Source: CAUUJV01 sp963545565
GTDB lineage: Bacteria > Actinomycetota > Actinomycetes > Actinomycetales > Bifidobacteriaceae
Length of the DNA: 64,000 bases
NCBI GenBank assembly: GCA_963545565.1
Contig: CAUUJV010000002.1
Coordinates: 143,949 to 207,948, forward strand
Reading direction: 5' to 3'
The position numbers and the translations under genes are program-made. The notes beneath the pieces are model-generated. The model worked only from the letters and a program-made list of their open reading frames with translations. It was not told where the DNA came from and ran no database searches. Below are positions 53,650 through 61,754 of the stretch, piece by piece. Each line of letters begins with the position of its first letter. Positions within the stretch are counted from its first letter, which is position 1.

Positions 53650-54354
53650 TTATTCAGCAGCTAAGGTTACGCTTGTCTGATACTTTTCTACTGCTGAAAG
53701 CTCGCCCGTTGTAACATCTTTCAAAGTCATAGCGCCACGCGTATATTGCACCGACAAATCTGACACATCATGATGCTTGAATGCGGAATATGCGACCCAG
53801 CCTGTCACAGTATCAGCACTTTTAATCACATCATTCAAAGGCGTAAAACCATCCGCCTTCATGACCTTGGCTTCATCTGAAGAACTATTCAGCCCATACA
53901 CCCCAGTGGTATATTTATTCCCTTCTTTGTCCACTAGAGATAGCTGATTGTTGGGTTCAAGACGATAACTCACCGTTCCCGTAGCATTGCCGAGTGTAAT
54001 GGTATATTTCACCAACATGTTGTTAGCGTTCGGATTTAATCCCGATACGCCGGAGGGATGATAGTGAGCCACATATGACTCAATTGTGATAGTTGTGCCC
54101 GTATCAGGATCCGTGATTGTTTTTCCCACAGCAATTTCAGCGCTCTGAGCTGGAACTTCATCAGAGGAGCTGCTCTCAGAATTGTCACTACTAGAAGACT
54201 GCGATGATGTGCTACTCGGCGATGATGAACTTGATGTGGTCGCTATAGTTGACCCGCACGCAGCCATGCTCACAGCCAGAATCAACGCACAAACTCCTGC
54301 TGCTGCCGTGCGTATTGTGCACAACGTGCGAGACCTATCAGACAATTTACTCAT
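53650..54354 (-). CDS. Ser-rich lipoprotein, DUF4352-like
   Basis: 234 aa from the ATG at 54354, with GAGAGGA upstream. The signal peptide ends in the lipobox SMAAC (Cys about 33), then a ~35-residue Ser/Thr/acidic linker (long Ser runs), then one domain with AEIAVGKTITDPDTGTTITIES, NMLVKYTITLGNATG and GWVAYSAF. This pattern resembles the immunoglobulin-like DUF4352 exported proteins of Gram-positives, but the match is only by eye. Surface-anchored; function unknown. The stop lies 48 bp before the predicted Abi promoter. Confidence 0.75.
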   Translation of the reverse strand: MSKLSDRSRTLCTIRTAAAGVCALILAVSMAACGSTIATTSSSSSPSSTSSQSSSSDNSESSSSDEVPAQSAEIAVGKTITDPDTGTTITIESYVAHYHPSGVSGLNPNANNMLVKYTITLGNATGTVSYRLEPNNQLSLVDKEGNKYTTGVYGLNSSSDEAKVMKADGFTPLNDVIKSADTVTGWVAYSAFKHHDVSDLSVQYTRGAMTLKDVTTGELSAVEKYQTSVTLAAE

Positions 54355-54556
54355 CACAAATTCCTCTCTCAAATCTCTTGCTGCACAATGCTACATGAAA
54401 TATCACCGCAATACACCCTTGCCATATATGGATTACAGAGTGACGCAGAGCAAGAGCTCTTCACTCTCACTCATCCAGAACCGCTAGCATAATTTGTAGT
54501 AGCCCTATGTTCCGTCTTGCGATTGTCGCCATTATACATCAGAAAGTGCGTGCGCC

Positions 54557-55489
54557 ATGAATATTTCTTCAGATAAATCAGCCGACAAAGTCAAAGGAAA
54601 AGCAAAGAATATAAATCTTTTCCTTATGGACGGCGATGCTTCAGGGCGTATTAAATGCTCTCTAGCTAACTGGACTGGAATTGCTTACAAGATTCCGCGT
54701 ACAAGTTTGCGCGAGGCGAGGAAGATTCCTCAGCTTGAACAGTCAGGTGTATATTTTCTATTTGGCACAGATGACGAAAGCGGTAAACCTGTTGCGTATG
54801 TTGGTCAGGCTAGTAAACGCAAAAATGGTCGTGGAATCCTGCAACGTGTTGAAGAGCACAATCGCAACGAAGATAAAAACTATTGGACGGAATTTGTAGC
54901 ACTGACAACATCGAATGATTATCTTGGGCCTACAGAATTGAGTTATCTGGAGAGCACCTTCTATTCGATGGCACAGGCAGCAGAACGCTATATCTGTCAA
55001 AACGGCAATGAGCCTATGAGTGGCAATCTCACTGAAGAGGAAAGTAGTGAACTTGATGAGTTCATTGAATATGCCGAGTTGATGATTGGCGCATTGGGAT
55101 ACAAGGTTTTTACTCCTTATGTCAGCCCACGTTTGAGCGAACGTCTCAGCGACGTGGACAACCTGAATAGTCAAAATCAGGAAATCGAGCACACACTTTT
55201 ACACGGTTCAAGTAGAAAAGCACAAGCAACTGGATACGTGACTGCCGAAGGCTTTGTTGTTCTTAAAGGAAGCAGCTTGTCTGAAGCGGTTACAAACAGC
55301 TGCCCTAAAGGAGCTCTTCTGCTACGCGAACAGCATCCAGAAAGCATATTGACGCACGATGTTTTCTGCCTCAGTCCGTCTGCAGCCGCAGCATTTGTTA
55401 CGGGAACATCAGTTAATGGCAGAGACTGGTGGAAATCTGAAGATGGAAGAACCCTTAAAGAACTTGAAGCAGAGGAACTAGAAGTGTGA
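54557..55489 (+). CDS. GIY-YIG nuclease-fold protein with C-terminal DUF4357
   Basis: 310 aa. The GIY-YIG core is GVYFLFG (about 64-70), then AYVGQAS and the catalytic-Arg helix GRGILQRVEEH, with a Glu in PTELSYLES. The C-terminal ~80 residues (ATGYVTAEGFVVLKGSSLSE, then TSVNGRDWWKSEDGRTLKEL) are DUF4357. Proteins of this build are common accessory genes near restriction or defence islands; the substrate is unknown. No strong ribosome site. Divergent from the lipoprotein gene, 202 bp between start codons. It shares the patch with the Abi gene and ends 313 bp before tRNA-Lys. Confidence 0.85.
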   Translation: MNISSDKSADKVKGKAKNINLFLMDGDASGRIKCSLANWTGIAYKIPRTSLREARKIPQLEQSGVYFLFGTDDESGKPVAYVGQASKRKNGRGILQRVEEHNRNEDKNYWTEFVALTTSNDYLGPTELSYLESTFYSMAQAAERYICQNGNEPMSGNLTEEESSELDEFIEYAELMIGALGYKVFTPYVSPRLSERLSDVDNLNSQNQEIEHTLLHGSSRKAQATGYVTAEGFVVLKGSSLSEAVTNSCPKGALLLREQHPESILTHDVFCLSPSAAAAFVTGTSVNGRDWWKSEDGRTLKELEAEELEV

Positions 55490-55763
55490 GCTCTTGCTAA
55501 ATAAGCTTTGATTAAACCAGCTTTGACTTAGAGACTATAAGTTAACCTAGTGGAGTTATTGCCAAAAAGGGTAATGCATTTTTACTATCACTTTCTCGAA
55601 CAGTTTGATCGAATAGGTGAACGAAGTGATCGCTCACCCGTGATTGTTTAGAAAGTACTTCTAGAATATTTTCGCTCACTTTTATCCGCGCATGATTTAC
55701 TTACGCTACCTATTACTCAGAAGCGATAGCATAGAATTTCTTTGAAAAAGAAAAAATAAAAAT
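55490..55763. other. Intergenic stretch between the GIY-YIG gene and the tRNA-Lys terminator
   Basis: No gene seen. The only structure noticed is a 23-bp near-palindrome at 55616-55638 (GGTGAACGA/TCGCTCACC, one mismatch), of operator size. The rest is A/T-rich with poly-A near 55745-55765, which is the T-tract of the terminator on the other strand. Confidence 0.4.
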
Positions 55764-55795
55764 AAAAGACCTCCGCCAAAAAGCGAAGGTCTTTT
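55746..55795 (-). terminator. Intrinsic terminator of tRNA-Lys
   Basis: AAAAGACCT (55764-55772) pairs with 55787-55795, with an inner CGC/GCG. On the minus strand a long T-rich tail follows (plus-strand A-rich 55746-55763). It lies 7 bp after the tRNA. Confidence 0.88.
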
Positions 55796-55802
55796 ATGAC
55801 TG

Positions 55803-55876
55803 TGCCCCCTCAGGGATTCGAACCCTGGACACCCTGATTAAGAGTCAGGTGCTCTAACCAGCTGAGCTAAAGGGGC
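55803..55876 (-). tRNA. tRNA-Lys (CTT anticodon)
   Basis: 74-nt cloverleaf on the minus strand: acceptor GCCCCTT/AGGGGGC, D-arm AGCTCAGCTGGTTAGAGC, anticodon stem CCTGA/TCAGG around loop CTCTTAA (anticodon CTT), T-arm CAGGGTTCGAATCCCTG, discriminator A. CCA is not encoded. The accessory patch at 52.5-55.5 kb lies on its 3' side. Confidence 0.96.
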
Positions 55877-56045
55877 AAAGCTTTTTACAAGAGCCAAATG
55901 TTTACTATACTCAGTTTTCTGTAGCATGCAAGTTTTGACACGCCGCAGAATTCTGGTACTTCTGCAATTCTACAGTGTTCCTATTTCACTTGACTCTCAA
56001 AAACGCACTGCCTAAACAATTTAAGCAACTTAGAATTTGGATTCC

Positions 56046-57614
56046 TTAAACAATTTTTGGCATTGGAGTCGTCAAAGAGGTTGTGAGATTGACCTGAACG
56101 ATTCCTGCACCGCCGTGTACTTCCACCTTTTTCAAAGTAACTGTGTGCTCTTCAACAGGAGCAGAATCATTATCTGTCATAGTTGCTGGAGACTTCACAG
56201 ACACAAGAGCTAGATCATCGAGATTTACGCCGATTTGGGCACATAATTCACGCGCAGCCGCTTCGGAAGCCTCGTATCCATCCTTGAGAAGCACTCGCTC
56301 AGTAGGCACTCCATAAGCACTATTAATCACCCAATTGAGGTTTTCACGCAAAGGCTTACCAGCAAATGATTCTGGCTTTTGGTGCTTTTCTTCTTCATCA
56401 TAAGAAGAAATTCCAGAGAGCCCAGACACCGCAGAAATAAACTCATCAAGCTGATTTTTGATGCCTTTACCGCCATCTCGGAAAAGATTACCAAGAATAG
56501 GGGTGCGGAACCCAAGCTTTGCAGCCTGCTCTTTCAAAGCCGGAATCTGGTCATCCTCACCTTCCCACAAATTAATAAGTGGGAATGCTGGAATTCCAAG
56601 ACTTTCAAGGCGATTCACATGGAACGGATAGCGCCATTGGAGCTGAGGATCGTCCTGCCATGTTGTTGCACGAGTGACTACCACAGCAGCAGCTGGCCAT
56701 TGAGCGTCATATTCACGGGCAGCAACGTCAAGCCACTTTTGAGCACCAGCATCAGTGCCATAGCCAGCCTCAACCACAACCACCTCATGCAAAGCGCATG
56801 CCAGATCAACAGCAGTCAAACCAGGAATACCTAGAGAAACATTGCCGAATGGCCCACAGTGTATATACACTGGAGCACCTTCGGCAGTGCGCATCAAAGC
56901 AGGCTGCACAGCATCGCCAATAACGCGAACTACGCGCTCAACATCAACAAAATCGCTCACCTTAACAGTCTTGCCAGCTAAGAGGCCAGCAATCATATTG
57001 CCAATGCGGATGCTCAATTCCTCGATAGAACGAGACAACGTCACAATCTGCATCAACTCGCTTGCAGGAGTCAACACAAAACGTTCAGCAATCTTGCCGC
57101 CGTCAACTGCCACCTTGCGTAGTGAGCGAGACGGAGTTTCAGAAACGCGCGGAATCATAATCTCATCAAGCACGCCATCATCTACCGCTTTCTCGCAGAA
57201 TGCTACAAGCAGGTTCTGAGCGTTCTCAATGCGAGCCATTTCACCGGTTAAACCCCAGTCAGCAAGCTCAGCATCAGCAAGAGACGCCTTACCACCGCCA
57301 GAAGCACCACCTTTAGAACCAGCAGCAGTAATGCCCATACTCGGCTGACGAAGCACCGCAGCGGCATCAATACCACGAGTGCGCAAAGCATCAATCAATG
57401 CGATGGTCGTAGTAGTCTTTCCCTCACCGCGAGATGCCAAAAGAGGCGTATCAGCAGTGACAAGAATTACTTTGCCTTGTTTACGCTCAGCATCTGGATT
57501 CTGCTTAAGAAAGTCCAAATAACCAATCGCATCAATCTTCTTCAACTTCCCGTAATCGTAGACGTAATTATCGAATGCTTGAGGAACATTAAAAGTGTTT
57601 TCTGCAGCTATCAC
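56046..57614 (-). CDS. fhs: Formate-tetrahydrofolate ligase, short divergent type
   Basis: 522 aa from a GTG start with AGGAGG five bases upstream. Makes 10-formyl-THF from formate, THF and ATP. P-loop region SRGEGKTTTTIALID and the folate-site stretch RQPSMGITAAGSKGGASGGGK are clear, but the sequence is shorter than the usual ~556 aa and drifts from the canonical REPSLGP/GGGxAQV motifs. Bifidobacteria have this form as far as I know. Formate from pyruvate formate-lyase is a natural source. Followed on the same strand by tRNA-Lys after a 170-bp gap. Confidence 0.85.
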   Translation of the reverse strand: MIAAENTFNVPQAFDNYVYDYGKLKKIDAIGYLDFLKQNPDAERKQGKVILVTADTPLLASRGEGKTTTTIALIDALRTRGIDAAAVLRQPSMGITAAGSKGGASGGGKASLADAELADWGLTGEMARIENAQNLLVAFCEKAVDDGVLDEIMIPRVSETPSRSLRKVAVDGGKIAERFVLTPASELMQIVTLSRSIEELSIRIGNMIAGLLAGKTVKVSDFVDVERVVRVIGDAVQPALMRTAEGAPVYIHCGPFGNVSLGIPGLTAVDLACALHEVVVVEAGYGTDAGAQKWLDVAAREYDAQWPAAAVVVTRATTWQDDPQLQWRYPFHVNRLESLGIPAFPLINLWEGEDDQIPALKEQAAKLGFRTPILGNLFRDGGKGIKNQLDEFISAVSGLSGISSYDEEEKHQKPESFAGKPLRENLNWVINSAYGVPTERVLLKDGYEASEAAARELCAQIGVNLDDLALVSVKSPATMTDNDSAPVEEHTVTLKKVEVHGGAGIVQVNLTTSLTTPMPKIV

Positions 57615-57632
57615 ACGTGCCTCCTGTATTTT

Positions 57633-57694
57633 CTAGCCGATGGCTTTAACCGATAGCTCTAACCGATGGGCAAATTTCTAACTTATGGGCGGAT
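57633..57694. repeat. Imperfect ~13-18 bp tandem repeat between fhs and the dipeptidase
   Basis: Four units related to TAACCGATGGG with variable spacers, each ending in a CT- or T-rich stretch, follow one another upstream of fhs. Confidence 0.5.
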
Positions 57695-57696
57695 TC

Positions 57697-59226
57697 TTAG
57701 TTGTCAGACATGTGGAAGCCATTTCGCATCTTCATGCTTGTGGTATACAACACATTAGAGAGTACTTTATTGGTTTCCGCTTGAATCTTGTCTGAAAGTG
57801 TTTCGTTTGCAGCCTGCAAAACAAGGCGAATACGCTCATCGGAAGTGTCTGCAGTTGCGTCTTCACCAAAGGAAAGCACCTTTTTATCAGTCTCGATAAT
57901 ATTTGCGTGACCTAGCGCTCCCGTTGCTTCAACATAGCGTTCAATGTGAGCAGAGTTATCCGCAAAGTTGGCGTCTGCGAGCGCAGCAATAATGCGATTT
58001 GCCCAGTAGAAGCTGTGAGTGTCAACAATTTCGGTAGTGTTTGCAAAATACTCTGGTGCCTGGTTGATGTTAGCGTACAGAGGAACCAAAGTATTGAATG
58101 CATTCGAGCCATAAGCAGTCCACTGAATCGAACGGCATGCTTCAGGCATATATGGGCGAATCTGAATCACACACAAATGGCAGTTACGATTAATGCCAAT
58201 CGGCCGATACATACCACGAGTCGCTTCAGTGCCCTTCTTCCCGTATGGATCGTAAATAGTGCCCTGATAATGCGAGCTGAGCACATACTTCACGTCTTCG
58301 ATAGTGATTTTGCGCTCTGGCTGACGTGCCCACGGAATGTCATCACTTTCAGGGGTGTGCGGAGCATTTTCTAAGTCCCATGCTTCATCATATGGGTTCA
58401 AGAAGCGCTGCATATACCAGCTGCGAGGAGTGTTATACACATGGTCAGAATCTGAATGCGAGCCAAACACGTCGCGAGGATTCAATGGAGTGACGTCTTC
58501 CACTGCCAAGTTGAGATGGTTAGTTTCAATAAATTCGGCCAAATCTGCGGAGCACATATGCTCTTCTTGGTTGCCGAGCGCATCTTCCAAATCAAATTCA
58601 TCAATGCCAAGCTGGTTAGGCATAGTTACGTAAGCGTCATCAGGCACGCGCTTTGCAATCCAGTGGTGTCCACCAACGGTTTCAAGCCACCAAATCTCAT
58701 CAACATCACTGAAAGCAATACCGTTCATCTCGTAGGTGCCAAATTCCTCCAGCAAAGCGCCTAAACGCTGCACACCCTCGCGAGCAGACTTGATATACGG
58801 AAGAACGATAGTTAGCAAATCTTCTTCACCAATACCGCCAGCAACTTCAGCAACGTAGCCCTCCTCGCCTTCAACACCCTGAGCTTTCTGCAGCTCAACA
58901 AGAGGGTCTGTACCAAGCACACGCTCATTAGACGTTAAGGTTTCCGTAGCGCTCATGGCAACATTAAGCTCATTCACTCCATGTTCTGCCCACAATCCCT
59001 GCTTTAGCAAAGCATCAGGCACAGAAGTGTAGCGCATTGGATTATCTGGAAGATCGATCTCTACATGGCTAATTACGCTGCGATAATGGCGAGGCTGATC
59101 TGCAGGCTGAACTACAACGAACCTTTTTTCATCAAAAGCCCCATTAGGAGCATCCTCGTTGCGAGCAATAATTGTGGAACCATCGTAACTGGCGTTTTTA
59201 CCGACAAGAATTGTGGTGCATGCCAT
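57697..59226 (-). CDS. C69-family dipeptidase
   Basis: 509 aa Ntn-type cysteine dipeptidase. The nucleophile Cys is residue 3 in MACTTILVGKNASYDGSTIIARNEDAP, so only Met-Ala would be removed to expose it; there is no propeptide. Further family segments: NELNVAMSATETLTSN, WWLETVGGHHWIAKRVPDD, MRNGFHMSDN at the end. Cytosolic peptide turnover, as for PepD of lactobacilli. The ribosome site is AAAGAAAG. Confidence 0.93.
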   Translation of the reverse strand: MACTTILVGKNASYDGSTIIARNEDAPNGAFDEKRFVVVQPADQPRHYRSVISHVEIDLPDNPMRYTSVPDALLKQGLWAEHGVNELNVAMSATETLTSNERVLGTDPLVELQKAQGVEGEEGYVAEVAGGIGEEDLLTIVLPYIKSAREGVQRLGALLEEFGTYEMNGIAFSDVDEIWWLETVGGHHWIAKRVPDDAYVTMPNQLGIDEFDLEDALGNQEEHMCSADLAEFIETNHLNLAVEDVTPLNPRDVFGSHSDSDHVYNTPRSWYMQRFLNPYDEAWDLENAPHTPESDDIPWARQPERKITIEDVKYVLSSHYQGTIYDPYGKKGTEATRGMYRPIGINRNCHLCVIQIRPYMPEACRSIQWTAYGSNAFNTLVPLYANINQAPEYFANTTEIVDTHSFYWANRIIAALADANFADNSAHIERYVEATGALGHANIIETDKKVLSFGEDATADTSDERIRLVLQAANETLSDKIQAETNKVLSNVLYTTSMKMRNGFHMSDN

Positions 59227-59288
59227 ACTTTCTTTCCCTACGCTTTCTAAATTTTCAGAATCTTCTATGTCGCTTATTTTTCATTATT

Positions 59289-59840
59289 TTATTTCTCACC
59301 AATGAGCAAAATCTCGCCTGAATCCACCACGCTGCGAGAATTACGCAATGCATGATGGAACTCATTCAGCCAAAAGCCTTCTTTTAAGCCTTCCAGCGGC
59401 TTGGTTGTTGCGAAAACTGTCAATGTGTATTCATGATTTTCATTCGGAGGCTGTGGGCCGTTGTAACGCTGATAAACCTGAGGATTATCGCGCCCCACAA
59501 ATCGCGAAGCTGACGAATTGCGGCCTTGAACAGCTTCAGGAATCATAGCCGGAACAGTGCGAGAAAAATCTTCTGGAATATGCAAAGCATGAGAATTATT
59601 GAAATCAAACATTAGCGCATCAATAGGCAGATTAGCCATAGACCAGTGAATCCACTGAAAACCGCATACAGGAATTGAATCATCATCCAGAAATTCCCAA
59701 TGCAAATATCGTGCTGCAGGATTTACATCATCAATATAAAAGGGGAATGACACAATCGGCGTGCCATCAATCTTATTTTCTTCCGGTGCAAGCTTTGCAT
59801 ACTGCTCTGGAATTGTTGTGAAATCGGCAGAAATTCTCAT
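59289..59840 (-). CDS. PEBP-like protein (YbhB/YbcL family)
   Basis: 183 aa phosphatidylethanolamine-binding-like fold. Seen: the pocket residues in YLHWEFLDDDSIP and WIHWSMANLPID, RYNGPQPPNENHEYTLTVFATT (the P-P-x-x-x-H-x-Y motif). Ligand and role in bacteria are not known. No clear ribosome site. Between the dipeptidase and holB on the same strand. Confidence 0.9.
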   Translation of the reverse strand: MRISADFTTIPEQYAKLAPEENKIDGTPIVSFPFYIDDVNPAARYLHWEFLDDDSIPVCGFQWIHWSMANLPIDALMFDFNNSHALHIPEDFSRTVPAMIPEAVQGRNSSASRFVGRDNPQVYQRYNGPQPPNENHEYTLTVFATTKPLEGLKEGFWLNEFHHALRNSRSVVDSGEILLIGEK

Positions 59841-59901
59841 GCTTCAAGTATCTCGCATATGCCCGACGGTTCACTATAACGCTCAGCAAATAGCTTTAGC
59901 T

Positions 59902-61044
59902 CTATACAAGTGACGCGAAAAGCGCTTCCAACACCAACAACTGATTACCATTACCTGCAAGCCGGCGACGAGCCACAGAAATAGAATTATTGCATTCGAT
60001 TGCGCGTTCACGAGAAATTTGTGCAGCAAGTTCAGCAATTGCGGTTCGGTTTTCAAGGTTGACTATTCCAGCAACGTCTTCCGCGTGATTCTGCATTACA
60101 GAAATATCACGATACACACTTGCGATGCTCGTTAGCCCTCGGTCAATAACGTCACGAGAGCGGCGGGTGGTACGGCGGCGAACATCATCTTTTTTACCAA
60201 TTGCATTGTATTGTGATCGCAAAGCTGCGGGGATTTTGTCTTTTTCACTCAAACCATTGATTTCGCGGAACTGCTTTTGTTCTCGTTCAACTGTTTGCTC
60301 AATGTCATGATTCGCCTGCGTGTTTGCGTTGTCTACAAGCATAGCTGCCAGCAACACAGCATCCGATGCTTTACGCAGATTAAGCACACCAACTACAAGT
60401 TCATCTCTATCAGTTACTGCTTGCTCATCAGTGGCATAAAGCCGAGCAATACCAATATGTCCTTGTGCTAAGCGGGCACTTCTCGCCGCTACAGAATGAT
60501 CAATGCTCAGCGTGTTTTCTAAAAACTGAGTAACCGCCGTTGCAGAAGGAACTGCTAAATTCACAATGCGTGTGCGAGACCGGATGGTTGGAAGCACATC
60601 TTGAGCACTTGGCGCGCACAACAACCAAATTGTATGCTCGCTCGGCTCTTCAATTTCCTTAAGCAGCACATTCGTAGTGCGCTCCATCATGCGGTCTACA
60701 TCTTCAATAATGATGATGCGCCATGCAGCTGTTGTTGGAGTTTGCTCGGCTGTGTCAATCAATGAGCGCACTTGATCGATGCTGATTGTAACGCGGTCGG
60801 TTGTAACTACAGTGACGTCCGGATGCGTGCCAGCCAGAATATGCCTGCATACGGAGCATTCACCACAACCATGATTGGGGCATTCCAAGGCTGCGGCAAA
60901 AGCGCGAGCCACATTCGATCTACCAGACCCTGGGGGGCCACACAAAAGCCATGATTGTGCAATGGCAGAAGAATCCGAGGCAGCCGTTCTGCTCAATAAA
61001 TCGACGACTGGCTTCTGCCCAACAATCGAATCCCACACACTCAT
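59902..61044 (-). CDS. holB: DNA polymerase III subunit delta'
   Basis: 380 aa clamp-loader subunit. AAA+ core with CGPPGSGRSNVARAFA (Walker A-like), zinc-binding C-x8-C-x2-C set in CPNHGCGECSVC, Walker B-like IIIEDVDRM, and the SRC-equivalent RSRTRIVNL. It lies directly downstream of tmk, as in many Gram-positives. Confidence 0.93.
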   Translation of the reverse strand: MSVWDSIVGQKPVVDLLSRTAASDSSAIAQSWLLCGPPGSGRSNVARAFAAALECPNHGCGECSVCRHILAGTHPDVTVVTTDRVTISIDQVRSLIDTAEQTPTTAAWRIIIIEDVDRMMERTTNVLLKEIEEPSEHTIWLLCAPSAQDVLPTIRSRTRIVNLAVPSATAVTQFLENTLSIDHSVAARSARLAQGHIGIARLYATDEQAVTDRDELVVGVLNLRKASDAVLLAAMLVDNANTQANHDIEQTVEREQKQFREINGLSEKDKIPAALRSQYNAIGKKDDVRRRTTRRSRDVIDRGLTSIASVYRDISVMQNHAEDVAGIVNLENRTAIAELAAQISRERAIECNNSISVARRRLAGNGNQLLVLEALFASLV

Positions 61045-61082
61045 TGCGCCACTGCTCCACTCACTGAACTCTGCACAGCTTG

Positions 61083-61754
61083 CTAAGCCTTAGCTGACGT
61101 GATGGTGATGAGGGAATCAATATCAGCACGTATTTGTTCCCACACCTCATCAATGGTCTGGGTTGCATCAATGACTACGCAACGCTGCGGATTGCGCTCG
61201 GCAATATCAAGAAATGCTGCTCGGGTACGCTTGAAAAATTCACTACTCGCAGATTCCAAGCGGTCTGGACTATGCTGCAAACGCTGCTTTGCAATGTCTG
61301 GATTCATATCCAGCACGTAGGTTCGCGCTGGCCACAAGCCGTTTGTAGCCCACTGGCTGAGCATAAGAATGTCATCGGCCGTAAGCTCTCGACCGCCAGC
61401 TTGATATGCCAGTGAAGAATCGATATAGCGGTCTGAAATCACCGCGCTGCCTGCATCAAGAGCAGGTTGGATAACACGCGCAACGTGCTGCGCTCTATCG
61501 GCAGCATAAAGCATAGCTTCTGCACGCTCGGACACATCAGAACCATGAAGCAAGATTCGGCGAATTTCTACACCCATATCCGTTCCGCCAGGTTCACGAG
61601 TTACCACAACAGTTCTGCCCTGCTGCTCTAGATATTCACGCAGCTTAGCAACCTGAGTACTCTTACCAACCCCGTCTACACCTTCAAATGAGATGAAAAG
61701 AGGTAGTGGAGTTTTGTCCTCTGTCTCTTCTGTCTTTTCTATCTTTGCACCCAT
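61083..61754 (-). CDS. tmk: Thymidylate kinase
   Basis: 223 aa. Phosphorylates dTMP. P-loop FEGVDGVGKSTQ (K31), the DR(E) Arg in TREPGGTDMGVEIR, ISDRYIDSSLAYQ. An N-terminal extension of ~17 residues precedes the fold. The start overlaps the topA stop by one base (TAATG), so they are coupled. Confidence 0.96.
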   Translation of the reverse strand: MGAKIEKTEETEDKTPLPLFISFEGVDGVGKSTQVAKLREYLEQQGRTVVVTREPGGTDMGVEIRRILLHGSDVSERAEAMLYAADRAQHVARVIQPALDAGSAVISDRYIDSSLAYQAGGRELTADDILMLSQWATNGLWPARTYVLDMNPDIAKQRLQHSPDRLESASSEFFKRTRAAFLDIAERNPQRCVVIDATQTIDEVWEQIRADIDSLITITSAKA

